Below, in pieces: positions 28,553 to 36,274 of a stretch of DNA of 64,000 bases. The stretch comes from Pseudorhodobacter wandonensis. Lineage in GTDB: Bacteria > Pseudomonadota > Alphaproteobacteria > Rhodobacterales > Rhodobacteraceae. The DNA lies in NCBI RefSeq assembly GCF_001202035.1, contig NZ_LGHT01000025.1:434001-498000 (forward strand), read 5' to 3'. The number at the start of each line of letters is the position of its first letter. The stretch's first letter is position 1. The notes beneath the pieces were generated by a model, which saw only the letters and a list, made by a program, of their open reading frames with translations, did not search any database and had not been told where the DNA came from. The position numbers were made by a program, and so were the translations under genes.

Positions 28553-30004
28553 TCAAACCCCGCTCGCCGGAATGCCCGAACGCTGCACCGGCCGCGGCGC
28601 TGTCAACTCTTTCCAAGTGCTCAAGGCCCGGTTCACCGCCCCGTTCGGCTCACGCGCAACAAATTCCCCATGGCCTTCCTGTGTGCGGATCTCGCCATCA
28701 TGCACAGCCACATGGCCGCGCGTCAGCGTAAACCGCGGCAAGCCTTTCACTGCTTTGCCCTCAAACACATTGTAATCAATGGATGATTGCTGCGTATCCG
28801 CGCCAATCACTTTTTCCTTCAACGGGTCCCATACCACCAGATCGGCATCTGCCCCAACTGCCACAGCGCCCTTCTTCGGATACATCCCGAAAATCTTGGC
28901 AACATTGGTCGAGGTAACGGCCACAAACTCGTTCATCGTAATCCGGCCCGTGTTCACCCCATAGGTCCACAGCATCGGCATCCGGTCCTCAAGCCCGCCC
29001 GTGCCGTTCGGTATCTTGGTAAAATCCCCAACGCCAAAACGCTTCTGCGCAGTGGTAAAGGCACAATGATCGGTCGCCACAACCGAAAGCGACCCCGCCG
29101 AAAGCCCCGCCCACAAACTATCCTGATGCGCCTTGTTGCGGAATGGGGGCGACATCACACGCCGCGCCGCGTGGTCCCAGTCGGGGTTGAAATACTCGGA
29201 TTCGTCCAGCGTCAAATGCTGGATCAACGGCTCGCCCCACACCCGCTTGCCCGCCTGACGCGCTCGGCGAATGGCCTCATGACTATCCTCACAAGACGTG
29301 TGCACCACATAGAGCGGCGCCCCCGCCATATCAGCAATCATAATCGCACGGTTGGTGGCCTCACCCTCGACCTGCGGCGGGCGACTATAGGCATGCGCTT
29401 CTGGCCCCGTGTTCCCCTCCGCCAACAACTTCGCCGACAATTCCGCCACCACATCGCCATTCTCGGCATGCACCATGGCAAGCGCCCCTAAATCGCGCAC
29501 ACGCTGGAAACTGGAATACAGCTCGTCATCATTCACCATCAACGCGCCCTTATAGGCGAGGAAATGCTTGAAGCTGGTAATCCCCTTATCCACGACTTTC
29601 GCCATGTCATCAAAAACCTTCTCACCCCACCACGTAATCGCCATATGGTAAGAATAGTCGCAATTCGCGCGGCCCGACTTGTTGTGCCACATATCCAGCG
29701 CATCCAGCAAACCCTGCCCCGGTGCCGGTAGGGCAAAATCAATCACCATTGTCGTACCACCCGCCAGCGCCGCCCGCGTGCCGCTCTCGAAATCATCCGA
29801 CGAATAAGTCCCCATGAACGGCATTTCCAAATGCGTATGCGGGTCAATTCCGCCGGGCATCACATAACAGCCCGTCGCATCCAAAACCTCATCGCCTGAC
29901 AAACCCGGCCCGATCGCTGCGATCTTGCCGCCCTCGATCAACACATCCGCCTTATAGGTCAGATCATGCGTCACAACTGTGCCATTCTTGATAACCGTGC
30001 TCAT
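28553..30004 (-). CDS. hydA: Dihydropyrimidinase / D-hydantoinase
   Basis: A 483-residue amidohydrolase that opens dihydrouracil or dihydrothymine to the N-carbamoyl-beta-amino acid, step 2 of reductive pyrimidine breakdown. The binuclear zinc site is visible as His56/His58 (GGIDPHTHLEMPF), the carbamylated Lys152 (HFLAYKGA), VHAENGDV, and ATDHCAFT. The start at 30004 (MSTVIKNGTVV) fits the family. The preceding enzyme is PreA/PreT at 35-37.6 kb and the following one is the adjacent M20 hydrolase. The hydantoinase nomenclature is a naming choice; pathway context favours dihydropyrimidinase. Confidence 0.94.
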   Translation of the reverse strand: MSTVIKNGTVVTHDLTYKADVLIEGGKIAAIGPGLSGDEVLDATGCYVMPGGIDPHTHLEMPFMGTYSSDDFESGTRAALAGGTTMVIDFALPAPGQGLLDALDMWHNKSGRANCDYSYHMAITWWGEKVFDDMAKVVDKGITSFKHFLAYKGALMVNDDELYSSFQRVRDLGALAMVHAENGDVVAELSAKLLAEGNTGPEAHAYSRPPQVEGEATNRAIMIADMAGAPLYVVHTSCEDSHEAIRRARQAGKRVWGEPLIQHLTLDESEYFNPDWDHAARRVMSPPFRNKAHQDSLWAGLSAGSLSVVATDHCAFTTAQKRFGVGDFTKIPNGTGGLEDRMPMLWTYGVNTGRITMNEFVAVTSTNVAKIFGMYPKKGAVAVGADADLVVWDPLKEKVIGADTQQSSIDYNVFEGKAVKGLPRFTLTRGHVAVHDGEIRTQEGHGEFVAREPNGAVNRALSTWKELTAPRPVQRSGIPASGV

Positions 30005-30034
30005 CTCGCCATCTCCCTGCAAGGGCCCGCGCCC

Positions 30035-30095
30035 CCATCATCTATCCAAAAATATCCTCCGAGGGGGTCCGGGGGAGGCAGACAGCCTCCCCCGG
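30035..30095. repeat. Degenerate intergenic element, copy C
   Basis: It retains AAAATATCCTCCGAGGGGG and a strong hairpin CCGGGGGAGGC-AGACA-GCCTCCCCCGG (30069-30095), sharing the AGACA loop with copy A. The TTTCTGTTCGGC part has decayed. It lies between the M20 hydrolase stop and the dihydropyrimidinase start. Confidence 0.5.
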
Positions 30096-30104
30096 CGGCC
30101 AGCC

Positions 30105-31355
30105 TCACGCGACCACGCCGGCCACTTCCAGAACCGTGTGGAACATCACATCTGTCCCCGCCGCTGCCCACTCCGGGCTTATCTCCTCAGCCTCATTATG
30201 GCTCAAACCATCGACACATGGGCACATAATCATCACCGTCGGCGCCACGCGGTTAATCCAACACGCATCATGCCCCGCGCCGGAAATAATATCCATATGG
30301 CTATAGCCCAAACGCTCGGCCGAGGCGCGGACCACGTCCACCAAACCCGCATCAAAAGTCACAGGGTCAAAATGCCCGACATCCTCAATCTCGATCCCCA
30401 GCCCCAGCTCCAGCGCCACAGCCCGCGCCGCCCGTTCAACTTCGGCCTTCATCGCATCCAGCTTGCCTTGATCGGGTGATCGAATATCCACCGTAAACAC
30501 TGCCTTGCCCGGAATAACGTTGCGGCTGTTGGGGTAAACATTCGCATGCCCCACCGCGCCCACCGCGCCGGGCTGATGGCTCATCGCGATCCGGTGCACG
30601 GCTTCGGTAATCCGCGCCATGCCCAATCCGGCATTCACTCGCATATTCATCGGGGTAGAGCCGGTATGCGCATCCTTACCCGTAAGCGTAATCTGCAACC
30701 ACCACAGCCCCTGCCCATGGGTCACAACCCCGACATCGCGCCCCTCAGCCTCGAGAATTGGCCCCTGCTCGATATGCAACTCGATCATCGCATGCATCTT
30801 GCGGCTGCCCACGGCCTCATCGCCAACCCAACCAATCCGCGCCAACTCATCGCCAAAGGCCTTGCCCTCGGCATCGCGGCGCGCATAGGCCCAGTCTTGG
30901 GTGTGCATCCCCGCAAACACGCCGCTCGCCAGCATCGCAGGGGCAAAGCGCGTACCTTCCTCATTGGTCCAGTTGGTCACGACGATCGGATGCTTGGTCT
31001 TGATCCCCGCATCGTTCATGCTGCGCACCACCTCTAGCGCGCCCAAAACGCCCAAAACCCCGTCATATTTGCCACCCGTCGGCTGCGTGTCCAAATGGCT
31101 GCCCATATAAACCGGCAGCGCATCGGCATCCTCACCCGCACGCGTGGCAAACATCGTGCCCATCGTGTCAACGCCCATCGTCATGCCCGCCGCCTTGCAC
31201 CACTCGGCAAACAGCGCGCGCCCTTTGGCATCATCATCGGTCAAGGTCTGGCGGTTATTCCCCCCCGCCACACCCGGCCCGATTTTCGCCATCTCCATCA
31301 AACTGTCCCACAGCCGCGCCTCATTAATCCTCAGATTTTCACCCGGTGCCGCCAT
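30105..31355 (-). CDS. M20 hydrolase: beta-ureidopropionase / N-carbamoyl amino acid hydrolase
   Basis: A 416-residue zinc amidohydrolase. GSHLDTQPTGGKYDGVLGV, NEEGTRF and LHIEQGP are the metal-binding and catalytic segments of the HyuC/AmaB/allantoate amidohydrolase group. In this setting the likely reaction is hydrolysis of N-carbamoyl-beta-alanine or its methyl homologue to the beta-amino acid, CO2 and ammonia, the third step of the reductive pyrimidine path. Allantoate amidohydrolase is the main alternative from sequence alone. It is the first gene of the operon; GGAGA lies 5 nt before the ATG. It is divergent from a RutR-family gene. Confidence 0.9.
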   Translation of the reverse strand: MAAPGENLRINEARLWDSLMEMAKIGPGVAGGNNRQTLTDDDAKGRALFAEWCKAAGMTMGVDTMGTMFATRAGEDADALPVYMGSHLDTQPTGGKYDGVLGVLGALEVVRSMNDAGIKTKHPIVVTNWTNEEGTRFAPAMLASGVFAGMHTQDWAYARRDAEGKAFGDELARIGWVGDEAVGSRKMHAMIELHIEQGPILEAEGRDVGVVTHGQGLWWLQITLTGKDAHTGSTPMNMRVNAGLGMARITEAVHRIAMSHQPGAVGAVGHANVYPNSRNVIPGKAVFTVDIRSPDQGKLDAMKAEVERAARAVALELGLGIEIEDVGHFDPVTFDAGLVDVVRASAERLGYSHMDIISGAGHDACWINRVAPTVMIMCPCVDGLSHNEAEEISPEWAAAGTDVMFHTVLEVAGVVA

Positions 31356-31443
31356 TTCAATCTCCCTGCTGGCTGTCGGGGCGCGATACCCCTTGCCGCG
31401 AGTCTCCCCGCCGCCCTATGCTTTCCCCATAGCGCAACACAAC

Positions 31444-31459
31444 CTGACCAATCGGTCAA
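31444..31459. promoter_or_regulatory. RutR-type operator in the divergent spacer
   Basis: CTGACCAATCGGTCAA matches the RutR consensus TTGACCA-NN-TGGTCAA with two differences. It lies between the divergent M20 hydrolase and tetR-family genes. On the minus strand it contains TTGACC, which could be the -35 element of the catabolic operon, so a bound repressor would block it. Confidence 0.6.
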
Positions 31460-31479
31460 GAAAATTCAGCACCCCAAGC

Positions 31480-32121
31480 ATGGCCCACGCCCCCCGTCCT
31501 TCAAAACGCACCGAGACCCGTCAGGAAATTGAGCGGCTGATCCTTTCTGCGGCGGAAAAAGTATTCGCCAATGCCGGTTTCAAAGGTGCAACAATGCAGT
31601 TGATCGCCGATGCGGCCGGCTTGCCAAAGGCCAACCTCCATTACTATTTCACCACCAAAGAAGACCTCTATCGCCGCGTGGTTCAGGATATCTTTGAAAT
31701 CTGGCTCCACGCTGCCGACAGCTTTGATACCGCCCCCGATGCGGCGACCGCTATCGGCGCTTATATCGACGCCAAAATGGAAATATCGCGCCGCCACCCT
31801 GACGGCTCCAAGGTTTGGGCGACCGAGGTGATGCACGGCGCGCCGGTGATTCAGGACTATCTCGAATCAACCCTGCGTGATTGGACCGACGGCCGCATCA
31901 AAGTTATCCGGAACTGGATCGACACAGGCCAGATCGCCCCGATCGACCCGCGCCATCTGCTCTATATGGTCTGGGCCACCACCCAACACTACGCCGATTT
32001 CGGCCATCAGATTGAAACGCTGAACGCAGGCCAACCCTTGTCAGATGCGGATTGGCACACCGCCAAGGCCGCGATCAAATCCATTATCCTGCGCGGAATA
32101 GGCGCCGCCGGTTCGGCGTAA
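31480..32121 (+). CDS. TetR/RutR-family repressor, paralogue 1
   Basis: A 213-residue regulator. The N-terminal helix-turn-helix (about 35-63) reads GATMQLIADAAGLPKANLHYYF. The ligand domain carries EVMHGAP and WATTQHYADF, both hallmarks of the RutR branch that senses uracil or thymine in E. coli. It is divergent from the pyrimidine operon with a RutR-like palindrome 21-36 nt before its start, consistent with control of both operon and self. It is distinct from, but clearly related to, the protein encoded at 33.9 kb. Confidence 0.87.
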   Translation: MAHAPRPSKRTETRQEIERLILSAAEKVFANAGFKGATMQLIADAAGLPKANLHYYFTTKEDLYRRVVQDIFEIWLHAADSFDTAPDAATAIGAYIDAKMEISRRHPDGSKVWATEVMHGAPVIQDYLESTLRDWTDGRIKVIRNWIDTGQIAPIDPRHLLYMVWATTQHYADFGHQIETLNAGQPLSDADWHTAKAAIKSIILRGIGAAGSA

Positions 32122-32245
32122 AACCGCCATAAACTTTCGGCCTAAAGCCCGCGCATAACCCATCGCGCAATGGCCAGACCTGTCTTGTTTTCGTTAGCAC
32201 CACTGCAGCCCCGACATCGGGTTGGGTGCATAACAACAGGATAAC

Positions 32246-32506
32246 ATGATGAAAAAGCTTCTCCTCACCGCCCTTCTGTCCACACTCGCAGCCCCCGTTC
32301 TGGCCGAACCCGCCTGCACCATGCCCGATGCGCCCAAACCGGTTTGGGAATCGCTCAAGGCGTTTGAAGACGAAGGCGGCAAAGTCATCGCCTTCAAAAT
32401 CAATGACGGTGCTTGCTATGAAATCTACGGCTCATTGAACGACACCAATATGGAAGTGTTCTACGACCCGAATACCGGCGAAGAACTCGACCGTATCAAC
32501 CAGTAA
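32246..32506 (+). CDS. Small periplasmic PepSY-domain protein
   Basis: An 86-residue secreted protein with a signal peptide (LLSTLAAPVLA, cleavage about 21) followed by one PepSY-like unit: VWESLKAFEDEGGKVIAFKINDGACYEIYG and EVFYDPNTGEELDR. Two cysteines (in PACTMP and GACYEI) may pair. PepSY proteins are often encoded with cytochrome b-type proteins and two-component regulators. Here the next gene, 24 nt on, is a cytochrome b. Either of two tandem ATGs may be used. Confidence 0.8.
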   Translation: MMKKLLLTALLSTLAAPVLAEPACTMPDAPKPVWESLKAFEDEGGKVIAFKINDGACYEIYGSLNDTNMEVFYDPNTGEELDRINQ

Positions 32507-32529
32507 CCCAAACCAGCAGGAGGCGTATC

Positions 32530-33090
32530 ATGCAGACGACAAGCACAGCCAACTCTGGCAAAACCATCCCTGTTTGGGATCTCGGGGTGCGCCTCTTTCA
32601 CTGGTCTTTGGTGACCATGGTCGTAGGGGCCTATTTTACCGGCGACTTCCGCCAGCTTCACCGCAGCCTCGGCTATGTCGTGATCGGATTGCTGGTGTTT
32701 CGGCTGGTCTGGGGGCTGATCGGGCCGCATCACGCCCGCTTTGCCAGTTTCATTCCCGGCCCAAAGCGCCTGATAACCTATATCGCCGCCATTCTGACAG
32801 CCAAGGAAAAGCGCTACCTTGGGCATAACCCCGCCGGTGCTGCGATGATTGTCGCGTTGTTAATGACACTCGCGGCGATTGGCGCGACGGGCTATATGAT
32901 GGGAATGAATCGCTATTTTGGCCAAACATGGGTGGAAACCACGCATAAGACCCTTGTTGACGCGTTGGTTATCCTCGTGGGCTTGCATTTGGGCGGTGTC
33001 ATTCTTGCCAGTTACCGCCATTCTGAAAACCTCGTTAAAGCAATGATTACCGGCAGAAAGCCTGTTGATGACCCGACCAGACACCTCTAA
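32530..33090 (+). CDS. Cytochrome b561-type (b/b6 domain) membrane protein
   Basis: A 186-residue inner-membrane dihaem protein with four helices. Candidate haem ligands are His in VRLFHWSLV, LHRSLGY, THKTLVD and GLHLGGVI, the spacing seen in Ni/Fe-hydrogenase b-type and b561 cytochromes. The role is probably quinone-linked electron transfer to or from a periplasmic partner. An AGGAGG lies 6 nt upstream. The gene is flanked by the PepSY protein and overlaps a membrane LuxR-type regulator. Confidence 0.88.
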   Translation: MQTTSTANSGKTIPVWDLGVRLFHWSLVTMVVGAYFTGDFRQLHRSLGYVVIGLLVFRLVWGLIGPHHARFASFIPGPKRLITYIAAILTAKEKRYLGHNPAGAAMIVALLMTLAAIGATGYMMGMNRYFGQTWVETTHKTLVDALVILVGLHLGGVILASYRHSENLVKAMITGRKPVDDPTRHL

Positions 33091-33619
33091 CTTCGACCAA
33101 CTGTCAGTCCGACGCATGTTGTTCTTATGCGCCGCAGCTTTGCAAATCATCTGCTGCCTGATTTTCGTCGTCGATGTTAGCATGGATTTGCACGATCTCA
33201 ACTTCCATGCTTTGTTTGAGGCTGTTGCGGTGATTGGCCTGGCGATTGGCGCAACCCTTACCCTGCGCGAATATCGCAACCTGCTGCACCGCAATACTAA
33301 GGTTGAACGCGAACTCGGCGTAGCCTCTGGCGCGTTTCAAGAGGTGATAAACGAGCATTTCCGCCGCTGGGGCCTGACAGCGGCCGAAAGCGATGTCGCG
33401 CTGTTTTTGATCAAAGGCCTGTCCGTTGCAGACATCGCCGCCTTGCGGCACACCCGCGACGGCACGATCAAGGCGCAATCTGCCTCGATCTACCGCAAAG
33501 CCGGCGTCTCCAGCCGGTCCGAACTGATCTCGGTCATGGTTGAAGAACTGATCAATGGCCTTAGCGCCCCAAACAACGCCCAGCCCAACAACACCACACA
33601 GCCGCAAAGCGCAGGTTAA
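33068..33619 (+). CDS. Membrane-anchored LuxR-type HTH protein
   Basis: A 183-residue protein with two N-terminal transmembrane helices (about 17-38 and 48-66) joined by a very short periplasmic turn, a short coiled linker (about 70-90), and a C-terminal GerE/LuxR helix-turn-helix (about 98-160: WGLTAAESDVALFLIKGLSVADIAALRHTRDGTIKAQ...). No receiver or ligand domain is present. It overlaps the cytochrome b gene by 23 nt, implying coupled expression. The arrangement suggests a regulator held at the membrane, perhaps by the cytochrome; this is an inference. A TTG at 33065 is an alternative start. Confidence 0.8.
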   Translation: MTRPDTSNFDQLSVRRMLFLCAAALQIICCLIFVVDVSMDLHDLNFHALFEAVAVIGLAIGATLTLREYRNLLHRNTKVERELGVASGAFQEVINEHFRRWGLTAAESDVALFLIKGLSVADIAALRHTRDGTIKAQSASIYRKAGVSSRSELISVMVEELINGLSAPNNAQPNNTTQPQSAG

Positions 33620-33829
33620 ACGAACCTTATCAACCGATCATGCGTGTTCCTCACATTGTACTTCCCCCCTTCCTGGCACTGATTGGCAAATTAGCCTCGT
33701 CTTTCTTCCGCCTCTGATTTCCAGAATTGCCTATCCGCGTTAAGGGCAGGTTAATTTTACAGGGGCAATCATTGGACATCACCGCAGTATTTTCTGAATC
33801 GCTTGCCGCGCCCACACCCCGCATTGCGT

Positions 33830-33858
33830 TTGACCCCCCTTACAACTCGGGCTAATAT
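33830..33858 (+). promoter_or_regulatory. Sigma-70-type promoter of the second RutR-family gene
   Basis: TTGACC (33830-33835), a 17-nt spacer, and TAATAT (33853-33858) lie 44 nt before the ATG of the regulator gene. The rest of the 283-nt spacer after the LuxR-type gene shows no gene. Confidence 0.55.
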
Positions 33859-33902
33859 CACCCTCCCGCCGGGCAGAAACCGGCCCTTTCGCAGGACCAC
33901 AT

Positions 33903-34508
33903 ATGAGCCGCCCGCAAACACGAATTCAGCAAAAGAATTCGACAACCATCCTCGATGCAGCGCTGGACGTTTTTTCCGCCAACGGTTTCCGCGGCGCGAC
34001 CCTTGACCAAATCGCCGAGGTTGCGGGTCTGTCCAAGCCCAATTTGCTCTATTATTTCCCCTCCAAAGAGGCGATGCACCTCGCCCTTCTCAGCCAGCTT
34101 TTAACCACCTGGCTTGATCCTTTGCGCGCGATGAACCCGTCGGGCGACCCCTTGGTCGAGATCATGACCTATGTCCGCAAAAAGCTGGAGATCAGCCAGA
34201 AATTCCCCCGCGAAAGCCGCCTTTTCGCCAACGAAGTTCTGCACGGCGCGCCGCATCTGCGGGCGGCGATCGAAGGCGAGTTGAAAGAGCTGGTTGATGA
34301 AAAGACCGTCGTTTTGCAAGAATGGATGGATGCCGGCAAAATTGCCGCCCTTCCACCGGTTCACCTGATCTTCTCAATCTGGGCCCTGACCCAGCATTAC
34401 GCCGATTTTGACGTTCAGGTACGCGCTGTACTCGGCCCCGATCATGACCCCTTTGCCGAAGCCGAGGCCTTTCTCGAAATTCTGTTCCGGCGGCTGCTAA
34501 CGGTATAA
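33903..34508 (+). CDS. rutR: RutR-like pyrimidine regulator
   Basis: A 201-residue TetR-family protein. The helix-turn-helix reads GATLDQIAEVAGLSKPNLLYYFPSKEAMH and the ligand domain has SRLFANEVLHGAPHL, LVDEKTVVLQEWMDAGKIA and WALTQHYADF. The match to E. coli RutR is closer than that of the paralogue at 31.5 kb. The likely ligand is uracil or thymine, with pyrimidine catabolic genes as targets. It is flanked by a small unknown gene and the convergent preA. Confidence 0.82.
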   Translation: MSRPQTRIQQKNSTTILDAALDVFSANGFRGATLDQIAEVAGLSKPNLLYYFPSKEAMHLALLSQLLTTWLDPLRAMNPSGDPLVEIMTYVRKKLEISQKFPRESRLFANEVLHGAPHLRAAIEGELKELVDEKTVVLQEWMDAGKIAALPPVHLIFSIWALTQHYADFDVQVRAVLGPDHDPFAEAEAFLEILFRRLLTV

Positions 34509-34604
34509 ATTCACTAAAATTCTGGGCATTTCGGGCAGGAAATGCTGCACGAAATTTGCTACGCTGTGCTTAGGCGGGGGCCTCACCGGAAACGGATAGC
34601 ACAG

Positions 34605-34931
34605 ATGGAATTCCCAACTTCAACGCGCCTCTCGGTGCCGCAACCAACTGCAATTGACCTGCAAAAACCGGTCGGCTCACTCGCCGAAAACTCGGTCCTT
34701 CCTGCACCGCTCAGTGTGGATGAGGCCCGCAAAGCGGCCGAAACCGCGATGGAGCCGCGCGAAAAAACCGCGATTATCCGGGCCCTTCTTGCAAACCCTC
34801 CCGCGTCGGCCGAGGCCTTAAGCCTCGCCACCCAAATCGCCGCCCAGTCGCAAACGGCGCAAGCCGGGTACAGCACCGCCCGTGAAACCATCGGGCCGGC
34901 GGTGCTGCCAGTCAACAAAACCCAGACCTGA
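34605..34931 (+). CDS. Hypothetical protein, 108 residues
   Basis: An Ala-rich, soluble, low-complexity protein without signal peptide or membrane segment. Residues 1-40 are Pro/Ser-rich; 40-95 look helical (VDEARKAAETAMEPREKTAIIRALL, then AEALSLATQIAAQ). The start at 34605 is preferred because upstream codons encode basic, atypical sequence. It lies between the RutR-like gene and the 3' end of preA, seven bases from the latter. No family recognised. Confidence 0.6.
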   Translation: MEFPTSTRLSVPQPTAIDLQKPVGSLAENSVLPAPLSVDEARKAAETAMEPREKTAIIRALLANPPASAEALSLATQIAAQSQTAQAGYSTARETIGPAVLPVNKTQT

Positions 34932-34938
34932 GCGGCGC

Positions 34939-36240
34939 TTATTCAGCAGCCGCCACGCTGGGGTTGTTAGGATGCGTCGTCCAATTGGCATAGTCGCCAA
35001 CCTTTTTGCCTGTCCGCGCATCAACCGCGCCTTTTGGCAATTCTTCCATCGTGATGCAGCCTTCCACAGGGCAGACGTTGACGCACAGGTTACAGGCAAC
35101 GCATTCGTCGTCCATCACCTCAAATACCCGATCCTCGCTCATCGAGATCGCCTGATGGCTGGTATCTTCACAGGCCGCATAGCAGCGCCCGCAAGAAATA
35201 CAGGCATCTTGGTCAATCTTGGCCTTTGACACCGCATTCAGGTTCAAGAACTGCCAATCCGTCACATTCGGCACCGCACGGCCAACCAACTCGGCTGTCG
35301 AAACCATCCCCTTTTCATCCATATATTGCGACAGGCCCGAGATCATTTCCTGAACGATCTTGAAACCATAGGTCATCGCCGCCGTGCAAACCTGCACATT
35401 GCCCGCGCCAAGCGCCATAAACTCGGCCGCATCGCGCCATGTCGTAACCCCGCCAATCCCCGAAATCGGCAAGCCCCGCGTTTCCATGCTGCGCGCAATC
35501 TCGGCCACCATATTCAGCGCAATCGGCTTTACCGCCGGCCCGCAATAGCCACCATGCGTGCCCTTGCCATCAATCATCGGCTCGGGTGCAAAACTGTCCA
35601 GGTTTACCGAGGTGATCGAGTTGATCGTGTTAATCAACGACACCGCATCCGCCCCGCCGCGTTTTGCCGCCTCGGCAGGTTTGCGAATATCGGAAATATT
35701 CGGCGTCAATTTCACGATACAGGGCATCCGCGAATGCTGCTTTACCCAGCGCGTTACCATCTCGATATATTCCGGCACCTGCCCTACGGCCGATCCCATA
35801 CCACGTTCGGCCATGCCATGCGGGCAACCAAAGTTAAGCTCTACGCCATCCGCCTCCGTATCCTCGATCCGCTTTAAAATATCCTTCCACGACTCTTCAT
35901 CGCAGGGAACCATCAAAGAAATGATTAATGCGCGGTCTTTATAATCGCGTTTTACAGATTTTATTTCCCGCAGGTTCACCTCTAGCGGCCGGTCGGTGAT
36001 CAACTCGATGTTGTTCAGCCCCAGCAAGCGCCGGTCAGCCCCCCAAACGGCGCCATAGCGCGGGCCGTTCACGTTCACCACGGGCGGCCCTTCGGACCCG
36101 AGCGTTTTCCAAACCACCCCGCCCCAGCCCGCCTCAAACGCGCGGCGCACGTTGTATTCCTTATCCGTCGGCGGCGCCGAGGCCAGCCAGAACGGGTTGG
36201 GGGATTTGATACCGATGAAATTCGTTGTCAGATCTGCCAT
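34939..36240 (-). CDS. preA: NAD-dependent dihydropyrimidine dehydrogenase, subunit PreA
   Basis: A 433-residue catalytic subunit reducing uracil or thymine to the dihydro form. A dihydroorotate-dehydrogenase-like FMN barrel (about 1-310, with NFGCPHGMAERGMGSAVGQ) is followed by two 4Fe-4S motifs, CISCGRCYAACEDTSHQ and CVACNLCVNVCPVEGC. Electrons come from PreT, encoded directly upstream. This is step 1 of the reductive pathway whose steps 2 and 3 are at 28.5-31.4 kb. The spacer to preT contains a GTAGGG palindrome. Confidence 0.96.
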   Translation of the reverse strand: MADLTTNFIGIKSPNPFWLASAPPTDKEYNVRRAFEAGWGGVVWKTLGSEGPPVVNVNGPRYGAVWGADRRLLGLNNIELITDRPLEVNLREIKSVKRDYKDRALIISLMVPCDEESWKDILKRIEDTEADGVELNFGCPHGMAERGMGSAVGQVPEYIEMVTRWVKQHSRMPCIVKLTPNISDIRKPAEAAKRGGADAVSLINTINSITSVNLDSFAPEPMIDGKGTHGGYCGPAVKPIALNMVAEIARSMETRGLPISGIGGVTTWRDAAEFMALGAGNVQVCTAAMTYGFKIVQEMISGLSQYMDEKGMVSTAELVGRAVPNVTDWQFLNLNAVSKAKIDQDACISCGRCYAACEDTSHQAISMSEDRVFEVMDDECVACNLCVNVCPVEGCITMEELPKGAVDARTGKKVGDYANWTTHPNNPSVAAAE

Positions 36241-36252
36241 TTGAAAATCTCC

Positions 36253-36274
36253 GTAGGGTGCGCTTCAGCGCACC
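36253..36274. repeat. GTAGGGTGCGC palindrome between preT and preA
   Basis: GTAGGGTGCGCTT followed by CAGCGCACC forms a hairpin (GGTGCGC / GCGCACC). It is identical over 24 nt, including the preceding CC, to the copy at 52.87 kb. Its right half supplies the TGA stop of preT on the minus strand. Confidence 0.7.
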
